Shown here: positions 21,981 through 32,819 of the stretch, in pieces
Layout: every line of letters begins with the position of its first letter
How positions within the stretch are numbered: position 1 is the first letter of the stretch
Assembly: GCF_029784155.1 (NCBI RefSeq)
Contig: NC_073693.1
Span: forward strand, 310,845,304-310,909,303
Direction of reading: 5' to 3'
DNA length: 64,000 nucleotides
Source: Uranotaenia lowii
Lineage: Eukaryota; Arthropoda; Insecta; Diptera; Culicidae
Notes under the pieces: generated by a model
Databases searched by the model: none
What the model saw: only the letters and a program-made list of their open reading frames with translations
Told to the model about the DNA's origin: nothing
Made by a program: the position numbers and the translations under genes

Positions 21981-22480
21981 NNNNNNNNNNNNNNNNNNNN
22001 NNNNNNNNNNNNNNNNNNNNNNNNNNNNNNNNNNNNNNNNNNNNNNNNNNNNNNNNNNNNNNNNNNNNNNNNNNNNNNNNNNNNNNNNNNNNNNNNNNNN
22101 NNNNNNNNNNNNNNNNNNNNNNNNNNNNNNNNNNNNNNNNNNNNNNNNNNNNNNNNNNNNNNNNNNNNNNNNNNNNNNNNNNNNNNNNNNNNNNNNNNNN
22201 NNNNNNNNNNNNNNNNNNNNNNNNNNNNNNNNNNNNNNNNNNNNNNNNNNNNNNNNNNNNNNNNNNNNNNNNNNNNNNNNNNNNNNNNNNNNNNNNNNNN
22301 NNNNNNNNNNNNNNNNNNNNNNNNNNNNNNNNNNNNNNNNNNNNNNNNNNNNNNNNNNNNNNNNNNNNNNNNNNNNNNNNNNNNNNNNNNNNNNNNNNNN
22401 NNNNNNNNNNNNNNNNNNNNNNNNNNNNNNNNNNNNNNNNNNNNNNNNNNNNNNNNNNNNNNNNNNNNNNNNNNNNNNNN
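21981..22480. other. Assembly gap (500 N)
   Basis: Exactly 500 Ns, a typical placeholder for a gap of unknown size. On the left is Tctp intron 1 and on the right a 9-bp satellite array, a plausible cause of assembly failure. Confidence 0.95.
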
Positions 22481-22492
22481 TGAATTCCCAGC

Positions 22493-25400
22493 TTCTCATG
22501 ACAAAAATGACAAAAATGACAAAAAATTTAAAAAAATACAAAAATGACAAAAATTATAAAATTACAAAAAATTCAAAAATAACAAAAATTACAAAAATCA
22601 CAAAAATTACAAAAATGACAAAAATGACAAAAATAACAAAAATTACAAAAATTACAAAAATTACAAAAATTACAAAATTTACAAAAATTACAAAAATTAC
22701 AAAAATTACAAAAATTACAAAATTACAAAAATTACAAAAATTACAAAAATTACAAAAATGACAAAAATTACAAAAATTACAAAAATTACAAAAATTACAA
22801 AAATTACAAAAATTACAAAAATTACAAAAATTACAAAAATTACAAAAATTACAAAAATTACAAAAATTACAAAAATTACAAAAATTACAAAAATTACAAA
22901 AATTACAAAAATTACAAAAATTACAAAAATTACAAAAATTACAAAAATTACAAAAATTACAAAAATTACAAAAATTACAAAAATTACAAAAATTACAAAA
23001 ATTACAAAAATTACAAAAATTACAAAAATTACAAAAATAACAAAAATAACAAAAATAACAAAAATGACCAAAATGACCAAAATGACAAAAATGACAAAAA
23101 TGACAAAAATGACAAAAATGACAAAAATGACAAAAATGACAAAAATGACAAAAATGACAAAAATGACAAAAATGACAAAAATGACAAAAATGACAAAAAT
23201 GACAAAAATGACAAAAATGACAAAAATGACAAAAATGACAAAAATGACAAAAATGACAAAAATGACAAAAATGACAAAAATGACAAAAATGACAAAAATG
23301 ACAAAAATGACAAAAATGACAAAAATGACAAAAATGACAAAAATGACAAAAATGACAAAAATGACAAAAATGACAAAAATGACAAAAATGACAAAAATGA
23401 CAAAAATGACAAAAATGACAAAAATGACAAAAATGACAAAAATGACAAAAATGACAAAAATGACAAAAATGACAAAAATGACAAAAATGACAAAAATGAC
23501 AAAAATGACAAAAATGACAAAAATGACAAAAATGACAAAAATGACAAAAATGACAAAAATGACAAAAATGACAAAAATGACAAAAATGACAAAAATGACA
23601 AAAATGACAAAAATGACAAAAATGACAAAAATGACAAAAATGACAAAAATTACAAAAATTACAAAAATGACAAAAATGACAAAAATGACAAAAATGACAA
23701 AAATGACAAAAATGACAAAAATGACAAAAATGACAAAAATGACAAAAATGACAAAAATTACAAAAATTACAAAAATTACAAAAATGACAAAAATGACAAA
23801 AATGACAAAAATGACAAAAATGACAAAAATGACAAAAATGACAAAAATGACAAAAATGACAAAAATGACAAAAATGACAAAAATGACAAAAATGACAAAA
23901 ATGACAAAAATGACAAAAATGACAAAAATGACAAAAATGACAAAAATGACAAAAATGACAAAAATGACAAAAATGACAAAAATGACAAAAATGACAAAAA
24001 TGACAAAAATGACAAAAATGACAAAAATGACAAAAATGACAAAAATGACAAAAATGACAAAAATGACACAAATGACAAAAATGACAAAAATGACAAAAAT
24101 GACAAAAAATGACAAAAAATGACAAAAATGACAAAAATGACAAAAATGACAAAAATGACAAAAATGACAAAAATGACAAAAATGACAAAAATGACAAAAA
24201 TGACAAAACTGACAAAAATGACAAAAATTACAAAAATTACCAAAATTACGAAAATTAAAAATTACAAAAATAACAAAAATAACAATAATTACAAAAATTA
24301 CAAAAATTACAAAATTCACAAAAATTACAGAATTCACAAAAATTACAGAACTTACAAATATTAAAAAAATTTAAAAAAATACAAAAATGACAAAAATTAT
24401 AAAATTACAAAACATTCAAAAATAACAAAAATTACAAAAATCACAAAAATTACAAAAATGACAAAAATGACAAAAATAACAAAAATTACAAAAATTACAA
24501 AAATTACAAAATTTACAAAAATTACAAAAATTACAAAAATTACAAAAATTACAAAAATTACAAAATTACAAAAATTACAAAAATTACAAAAATTACAAAA
24601 ATTACAAAAATTACAAAAATTACAAAAATTACAAAAATTACAAAAATTACAAAAATTACAAAAATTACAAAAATTACAAAAATTACAAAAATTACAAAAA
24701 TTACAAAAATGACAAAAATGACAAAAATTACAAAAATTACAAAAATTACAAAAATTACAAAAATTACAAAAATTACAAAAATTACAAAAATTACAAAAAT
24801 TACAAAAATTACAAAAATTACAAAAATTACAAAAATAACAAAAATAACAAAAATGACCAAAATGACAAAAATGACAAAAATGACAAAAATGACAAAAATG
24901 ACAAAAATGACAAAAATGACAAAAATGACAAAAATGACAAAAATGACAAAAATGACAAAAATGACAAAAATGACAAAAATGACAAAAATGACAAAAATGA
25001 CAAAAATGACAAAAATGACAAAAATGACAAAAATGACAAAAATGACAAAAATGACAGAAATGACAAAAATGACAAAAATGACAAAAATGACAAAAATGAC
25101 AAAAATGACAAAAATGACAAAATTGACAAAAATGACAAAAATGACAAAAATGACAAAAATGACAAAAATGACAAAAATGACAAAAATGACAAAAATGACA
25201 AAAATGACAAAAATGACAAAAATGACAAAAATGACAAAAATGACAAAAATGACAAAAATGACAAAAATGACAAAAATGACAAAAATGACAAAAATGACAA
25301 AAATGACAAAAATGACAAAAATGACAAAAATGACAAAAATGACAAAAATGACAAAAATGACAAAAATGACAAAAATGACAAAAATGACAAAAATGACAAA

Positions 25401-26820
25401 AATGACAAAAATGACAAAAATGACAAAAATGACAAAAATGACAAAAATGACAAAAATGACAAAAATGACAAAAATGACAAAAATGACAAAAATGACAAAA
25501 ATGACAAAAATGACAAAAATGACAAAAATGACAAAAATGACAAAAATGACAAAAATGACAAAAATGACAAAAATGACAAAAATGACAAAAATGACAAAAA
25601 TGACAAAAATGACAAAAATGACAAAAATGACAAAAATGACAAAAATGACAAAAATTACAAAAATTACAAAAATGACAAAAATGACAAAAATGACAAAAAT
25701 GACAAAAATTACAAAAATTACAAAAATTACAAAAATGACAAAAATGACAAAAATGACAAAAATGACAAAAATGACAAAAATGACAAAAATGACAAAAATG
25801 ACAAAAATGACAAAAATGACAAAAATGACAAAAATGACAAAAATGACAAAAATGACAAAAATGACAAAAATGACAAAAATGACAAAAATGACAAAAATGA
25901 CAAAAATGACAAAAATGACAAAAATGACAAAAATGACAAAAATGACAAAAATGACAAAAATGACAAAAATGACAAAAATGACAAAAATGACAAAAATGAC
26001 AAAAATGACAAAAATGACAAAAATGACAAAAATGACAAAAATGACAAAAATGACAAAAATGACAAAAATGCCAAAAATTACAAAAATGACAAAAATGACA
26101 AAAATGACAAAAATGACAAAAATGACAAAAATGACAAAAATGACAAAAATGACAAAAATGACAAAAATGACAAAAATGACAAAAATGACAAAAATGACAA
26201 AAATGACAAAAATGACAAAAATGACAAAAATGACAAAAATGACAAAAATGACAAAAATGACAAAAATGACAAAAATGACAAAAATGACAAAAATGACAAA
26301 AATGACAAAAATGACAAAAATGACAAAAATGACAAAAATGACAAAAATGACAAAAATGACAAAAATGACAAAAATGACAAAAATGACAAAAATGACAAAA
26401 ATGACAAAAATGACAAAAATGACAAAAATGACAAAAATGACAAAAATGACAAAAATGACAAAAATGACAAAAATGACAAAAATGACAAAAATGACAAAAA
26501 TGACAAAAATGACAAAAATGACAAAAATGACAAAAATGTCAAAAATGCCATAAATTACTAACATTTCAAAAATGACAAAAATTACAAAAATGACAAAAGA
26601 ACAAAAATTGAAAAATGGCAAAAATGACATTAATTACTAAAATTTCAAAAATTACAAAAATTACAAAAATGACAAAAAAAACAAAAATTGAAAAATGGCA
26701 AAAATGTCAAAGAGGACTAACATGACCAAAATGAGAAAAATTACAAAATTTACAAAAATGACCAAAATTACAAGAATGACAAAGATGACTAACAGGACCA
26801 AAATTACAAACACGAAAATT
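22493..26820. repeat. 9-bp satellite array, (TGACAAAAA/TTACAAAAA)n, about 4.3 kb
   Basis: A nonamer repeats several hundred times in homogeneous blocks: TTACAAAAA dominates at about 22576-23036 and 24480-24836, TGACAAAAA at about 23064-24230 and 24855-26545. Edges are degenerate. Landmark irregularities recur in order, which shows a higher-order duplication: (1) about 22530-24230 and (2) about 24373-26560. The 9-bp period is a multiple of three, so long spurious reading frames arise on both strands. Confidence 0.95.
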
Positions 26821-29645
26821 GAAAAATAAAAATGAAATTGACAGAACTAACAAAGTTGAAAAAAATAACAAATATTACAAAAATGACACAATCGACATAA
26901 ATGGCAAATTTATAAATGGGGCAGCTTTTCGTTTCCATCAAAAAACCTTTGAAAATTTGCAAATTTGTAGCCACAAAGCATTTTTATTTTTTTTTCTTTA
27001 TTTTCATTTTTCGTTTTAAGAGCGAGTAAAGGCGCTATATCCAAGGTCAAAGACTAGAGATGACGGTGCATAAAAATTATAAACTTGGAATATAATTTGT
27101 GTGATGTTTAGAACAAATTTCAAAAATATTCAAAGCCCAAGCTTAAGTGCGGCAGTGTATGTATTCGCAAAAAACCTTTTCTTAAATTTAATATGGACGC
27201 CCCTTTTGCCGACCTTTTACACTAAATTTAATACTTCACAGGCATCAATTGCAAGTCCCCCAACACCCTCGCGTGACCATTTTTATCCCAATACAACTTA
27301 CAATTACGACAATATCGCCAAAACAATATTTGATTTGTATGGGAGACCTATTGAAAAGGGGTCATCCGAAAATCAAAAAAATTTTGTATTATTCCTGGCA
27401 TTAATGAGCACCTATGCCGGATTTCAGCTCTCTAGGTCTTAAGACGACTGAGCCTATAGAGGTCAAACAAACAAACAAACAAACCCACAAAAATTGCTTT
27501 TTATTCTGGTATAGAAGATTTTGAGATTTGTGTCTTCATCAGAATTTAATTTATTAATAATTGAATACAAATGAATGGGTACAGTTTTCAATTAGATAAA
27601 AGCTGGGCTAAGGTTTCCCGGTTCTATGCAGGTTTGCCCGGATATTTAATACAAAATTTGAAAAAGTCCGGTCTGGCGCGGTTGCCCGGATATTATTGAA
27701 AAATATTTGCCTTGAGATTGCCCGGATTTTTGGACGACAATTTTGGAATCAAATGTCCGGTCCGGATACGTGCTATAAAAATTCTGGCAACCTTAAATTA
27801 GACTAAACAAAGTACAAATCTAATTAATAATTCTTGTTTAAGATTTCAGAGGTTTGTAAATCAATAACCTACCCCTTAAAGAAGATCTGATGATTATAGT
27901 ATAAGCTTTATTCTAATTGAATTGAAAAAGTTGTTAATTTTTGTTTGCTTTTGTTCATCATTGAAAGAAAATCAACATAATTTAGAACAAGAAAGTAAAT
28001 TATCCAAATTTAGAATTAAAATGAATAATTTTTAAAAAGAGAATGAAACAAAATTTTAAAATTCTTAAAATGGCGTCAACGAAAAGAATTTAAAAATGAG
28101 GTTGCGGAATCATAGTAAAAACTTCAACAATTAAATTTTAAATCGGTTGATTTTTCATTTAAACATTATCAAGAGAAAGGATCCCAAGAAATCTTTGATT
28201 CCTGAGTCGATAGCAAACAGTTAATGAGCTATCAATACCAAAACGATGGCATAATTTTTTATCGTATTTTTACCGATGGCAAAATTTAGTTTTATTGAAG
28301 AATCAATATTTCGAAAGATGACGCCTAACCAACACCTAAATAAAGCATTCAGACCAAAATGAAAGCACCATTAAAGTTTAATTTTTAGAGCAGAAAAGTG
28401 AGATAAAAAATGTAAGCATGATTTGGTATTAAACTTTCTGTTAAGAAAAATCAGATTCAATTAGGTGTTAAAAATTAAATCGAACTGAAAACAAACAGCT
28501 AATTTGTTGTTTACCAACATAGTGCGCGCAGTGAGTGTTATTTTTTCAGTCATTGCAAAAATAGGCATTATTAAGGTAGAGAAACGAACAAACTTGACAC
28601 CTGATATTATGGTCATCTTTTGGACATGAGTAAAAAATTGAAACTCATTTATATCTCTTTTCATGGAATTTTGAAGCTTAGAATTTTTTTTGAAAGCACA
28701 ACGGTGCCAAATTTTAGCAGTATATTATTCCCAAAAATGGGATCATTATGCCTTCGAAACTCGTTTTGAAACGTTTTCTCAACGAAGTACAATCAAGGTT
28801 TCAGTGAAACCTAAGTACATTTGAGATAATCGAGGTTTCCGTACGTGAAAAGTGAGACCTAAATTTTGGCATTTTTAATCGGAGAAAATGATACCAAATT
28901 TTGTTATCCAGGCATGATTTTCAAAAGTTTACTCGGAATCGTTCTATTATTATGTTTCAAAATAAATGTTGAACAAAGAATACCAGAGTTTCTTCCCGAT
29001 TGAGAAGTTTCTTAATCTTCAATTTATAACTCTTAAGAATGAAAAAAAACGCATTTTTATTGAATACCCTATCCAGATTTCATAAAAAAAAACAAACAGG
29101 ATGGGCAAAACAAACATTTAGATCTTGGAATTATTTTTTATGTTTGGTTTAAATAATGGCAGTTAACCACCTTGTTGTGTCTAGATCTCGAAGTTATGAT
29201 AAAATTTAATATAAATAATTATAAAAATAAATAAAACAAAAGAAATTTAAAATTCGATAAACAATTTGAAAAAAAATTTGCCCGAATTTTTTCAGCATGT
29301 ATCTGGGACTGGTAAATAAGGGCGATTTTTAAGCTAGCCTAGTTGAAGTATTTTTTTAAAATTACTTATTCATTACAATAAAATTGAAGAAAAGTGATAG
29401 AAACGCACTTTGGCTATCTAAAAAAAGGTTATGAAAATTTTCTCAAAAAAGCGTTGTTGGACGCCAAAATTAGTAATAATTATGATTACTTAGTTTGAGT
29501 CTTCTTCATGATTTTGCAAATAATGACAAAAAATTCAGGCAAAATCTTAACTTTTTAACACGATATCTGGGCAACTGGGCCGCACCCGAAACTTCCTCAA
29601 ATGACTATTAATTAATGATTCCGTCCTTTCAGAGATTTTTTTTAA
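26821..29645. other. AT-rich non-coding DNA after the satellite
   Basis: The satellite decays into AT-rich sequence. A (CAAA)n microsatellite sits at about 27462-27485, a typical tail of some non-LTR elements, preceded by about 350 bases of unclassified sequence. A GCCCGGAT-rich repeat lies at 27610-27794. No later GNBP or Tctp exons were found here. Confidence 0.45.
27610..27794. repeat. GCCCGGAT-rich dispersed repeat with AAGGTT/AACCTT ends
   Basis: Several CCCGGATTT/CCCGGATA words occur here, and the same word series with TTTAATACAAAATTT recurs at 63030-63430. The ends AAGGTTTCC and GGCAACCTT are inverted, similar to the element at 40577-40963. Confidence 0.55.
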
Positions 29646-29666
29646 ATCATCAATTAGAAAACTTAC

Positions 29667-30117
29667 CGAACTTCCGGCTAGAGTGTTCTCGTGCTGCCAT
29701 GTGTCCAGATCCAGACTATCAAATGTATCCTCAAAGATCAAATCGCCAGTACAATAGGGTCCTGTTGTAAAACGAAATGTTAAAAAAAATATATCAATGG
29801 AGAGTTTCTTGATTTTTACTCATTCTAGATAGACTTGAAAAACTCTGGTTCTAATTTTGATTTATGATTTAAGTCATTCATGATTCCGATTCCTTATCCG
29901 TTTGAATTTGCAGCTTTGTTGCTTATAGTGATAAAAAAAACCCCATAAATTCAGTGAACAGTCACTTTTTCGTACCACCGGAAGCTTTCGATCCACTAGC
30001 CGTCGTCAGAGATTTTTCACACTTCGAGCTGGAGCTAGTTTTCCCAGCTTCGCACCATCGATCCGCATGGAAAAAACTGGCTACAAAAACCACTAGAAAA
30101 ACTGCACCGGATTTCAT
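29667..30117 (-). CDS. GNBP / beta-1,3-glucan-binding-protein-like gene, first two exons only
   Basis: GNBPs are secreted pattern-recognition proteins that bind microbial beta-glucan or Gram-negative surfaces and feed the Toll and melanisation pathways. Exon 1 (30117 to about 29979 or 29976) encodes a signal peptide (MKSGAVFLVVFVASFFHA) and a region containing CEKSLTTASGSKAS. Exon 2 (29761-29667) encodes PYCTGDLIFEDTFDSLDLDT followed by WQHENTLAG, the start of the glucanase-like domain of insect GNBPs. Splice phases agree (phase 1 into exon 2, phase 0 at its end). The downstream exons with the rest of the glucanase-like domain are not seen to the left. They may lie beyond a large intron in the assembly gap, or the locus may be broken. 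Confidence 0.8.
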
Positions 30118-30179
30118 GATCACTTTTCCAACGCCTCGCCACCAAATCTGACTGATCTCCTAATCCTGGTCGGAAACTG

Positions 30180-30187
30180 TTTTTATA
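30180..30187 (-). promoter_or_regulatory. TATA box of the GNBP-like gene
   Basis: TATAAAAA on the minus strand lies about 34 nt upstream of a TCAGT arthropod initiator (30155-30151). The initiator is about 36 nt upstream of the GNBP start codon. The spacing fits a focused core promoter. Confidence 0.6.
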
Positions 30188-31560
30188 GGAAGTTCGCGAA
30201 AACGGTTTTTGTATCTGCCCCTAAGCATGGCGATATACTGACAACCAGCAGATTCCTAAATCATTTCCCCCATTCCGCCGAACGAAAAGTCTTCAAAAAG
30301 CGATAATCACTAGACAATAATTCCCACCTGGCTCCTCCCAAGGGCTGATTTACAGCATCAGTTCAGCTCAGTTCTGTCAGGGCATAGGTACATATGTCGC
30401 CAACCTGTAAGTAAATTTTGTTGAATTAAAAAAAGCCAAACACACGGGCATGTTTCAAACTGATAAACTGCCAAACGGGAGCAATCCATCACCGGGAGCA
30501 CATGGTGACAGCCGAACAGCATCCAGAACCCAGAACTCAGAACCAGAACTGCATTTGAACGCTTCTACTATGTCGGTAGGAGGTATCCATACATGTCTCA
30601 TCCGATGTCAAGTTTATGCTTTGTGTCTGTCAAACTTGACATGGAAATATCGTGTATGTACATAAAGTTCACACCAGATGCTGCTTCTACTGAAATTTTC
30701 CGCCGGGCCCTTTACTATGTCGTGTGCAGGTGTGAACACTAAGCGTTTGTTGTTCCGGCTGTCTGACTATTGAAGGGCTTGATAAACGAATTTCATCGTA
30801 AATAATCTAGGAAAAAGCCCCGGGACGACAGAACCAGTTGATTGAAAACTGTTACTTCCTAAGTAACTATTTAGCGGTAGTGGAGAATTTGACCTTTTCA
30901 ACTATTCGGCCAAACGAATATTCGGTCGAACGTTCTCTCGAGTTTTTAAAAAATATTCAAATATTATTATTTGAATTTCTTTCTAATTAGGTCCATCTTA
31001 ATGCCCCTAATGTTTTTGAGCTGAATATTTTCAACCAGATGACAAACCAGATGATCACAAGATCTTTTTTAATGTAGGGATTTCTCTGACTTTCAAAATG
31101 TCACCATTAAGTGAAATAAAATCAGACAACTTGTCTCTTCTAGGGCGTTCATCATTAAAAAGAATAGGTTTCCGGTAAAATCTGGGTCAAAACACGTCGA
31201 AACAGGTGCAAAGAAATTCGATATTGCTTATTTGCTTATATCTAAATGAAATTCGAATTTGAGCAAGATATCTTCAAAATAGGTGTTTAAGAGAACGATG
31301 ATCTATACCCTTAAGCATACCTTGCTTTTTACCACACGATCGGACAATTCAAGGCGATTTTTAGAAAAAAATTTGATAAAAAGGGCAAATCTGAACAAAA
31401 TCTTGGGCAAAAATAAACAAAAAAAATGGAAAGTGAAATTTAAAGTTTTTATTGAACCACAGAAGCAGCAATCGTATCTAAGAATTAAACAAAAATTTAT
31501 GTTCATTTAATTTTTTTTTTAATCAAAATTTTCAAAAAAAAGTTAGTTTTTTAATCCCCT
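30188..31560. other. Intergenic region upstream of GNBP-like gene
   Basis: No gene or bounded element was recognised. It is mixed sequence that becomes strongly AT-rich after about 30900 and ends in AACCTAACCT words at the 3' end of a minus-strand LINE relic. Confidence 0.4.
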
Positions 31561-31572
31561 AACCTAACCTAC

Positions 31573-32715
31573 CTAAGCGTCAGGCGCCGATTGACCGACG
31601 CATAGGGCTGAGATAAAAGATCTCCACTGCTGGCGATCCGGAGTCAGCGTCCTCATTTGCTGCCAGCCAAGGTTCTCGTCAACTGTGCGGATTTCAGCGG
31701 CTAGATTACGCCGCCACGAGCTTCTGGGCCTGCCTCTTCTTCGATGCCCATCTAGATTCCAGTCAAGCGCCTCTCTACAAAAATCGTTTTCATCTCTTCG
31801 TGGCGTGTGCCCAACCCATCTCCACTTACGTTCCCGAATCTCGATCTCCAGCGCCTTTTGATAACACCGTTCCATATTTGAGATCCAATTGCCAGGCCAC
31901 CAAGCGCAGATAATCTTCCGCAAGCAGCGATTCACAAAAACTTGCAGTTTTCGCGTCGTCACCGCATATGTGCACCAAGTTTCACAACCGTACAACAATA
32001 CGGATTTGACGTTTGAGTTAAAGATTCGGATCTTAGTTCGTAGAGAGATCTGGCGCTAGCGCCAGATGTTTCGAAGACTCGCAAACGCAAATCGGGCTTC
32101 TTGGTACCACCATCAGGCGTAATCTGGCTACCAAAATACTGGAAGCACTCCACTTTCTCAACCTGTTGTCCAGCTACCACGAAATCGGAACGATTCTCTG
32201 TGTTGATTTCCATCGACTTGGTCTTTCCGACATTGATTTTGAAACCTGCTGCCTTGGAGCTTTCGGTTAGGTCGTCGAGTTTGCTCTTCATGTCTTGTTG
32301 TCTTTGAGCGAGCAAAACAATATCATCTGCCAGATCAAGGTCGATCAGTTGCTCCATTGTTGAAGGATTCCAGGGCAATCCTCGGTTTGGTCTACAATCA
32401 ATCGATCTAGTCAAGATTTCATCCATTACGATGAGAAAAAACAGCGGTGACAAAATACATCCTTGTCTCACTCCAGCAGTTGCCGGGATTGATTCGATCA
32501 AGACACCGTCGTGCAAGACTTTGCACGAAAATGCCTAGAACTGTGCTTCAATGAGATGGACTTTCGGACCCCTCGTCGTCTTAGAGCAGCCCAGATGGAC
32601 TTGAATGTCACCCTTCGGAATTTTCTCTACCACGCTGTTCAGTTGACTGTAAAACTGCTCTTTCTCCTGCAAATCGGCAATGTCAGTTGGCGCATAACAC
32701 TGGACCATTGTAAGG
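31573..32715 (-). pseudogene. Craniofacial-type LINE relic (endonuclease fragment + RT C-terminal half)
   Basis: Reading right to left, 32715-32530 encodes an endonuclease piece (VQCYAPTDIADLQEKEQFY). The frame then jumps to a late reverse-transcriptase region at about 32516-31999 with GVRQGCILSPLFF and LADDIVLLA motifs. The C-terminal region at 31998-31573 has YGCETW, RKWRWVGHTPRR and GHRRRGRPRSSW. A stop, an internal deletion removing the end of the endonuclease and most early RT, and a frameshift near 32000 make it dead. Fragments of the same family lie at 3945-11590 and 35792-36107. The RTE/CR1-like placement is tentative. Confidence 0.85.
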
Positions 32716-32819
32716 TTTCTAACCCGTGTTCTAAATCTGACTACGATTATTCTTTCGTTTATCGGTTTCCATCTAATGAGGGCATCTCTTATCTAATCGC
32801 AGTATCTTAGCTCAAGTAA

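Noticed and set aside
23000..26500. CRISPR-like array
   Set aside because: Units are contiguous 9-mers without spacers, in a eukaryotic genome.
22554..26630. Very long open frames (up to about 690 codons) on both strands in the satellite
   Set aside because: They are artefacts of a 9-bp repeat whose period is divisible by three; the products are pure tripeptide repeats with no other gene signals.
27101..27442. 113-codon frame before a (CAAA)n tail
   Set aside because: Low-complexity AT-driven composition; more likely a LINE 3' UTR than a gene, and no RT motif is present.
30240..30300. NF-kappaB-type site upstream of the GNBP-like gene
   Set aside because: G-rich words are present but none fits the consensus well enough to call.
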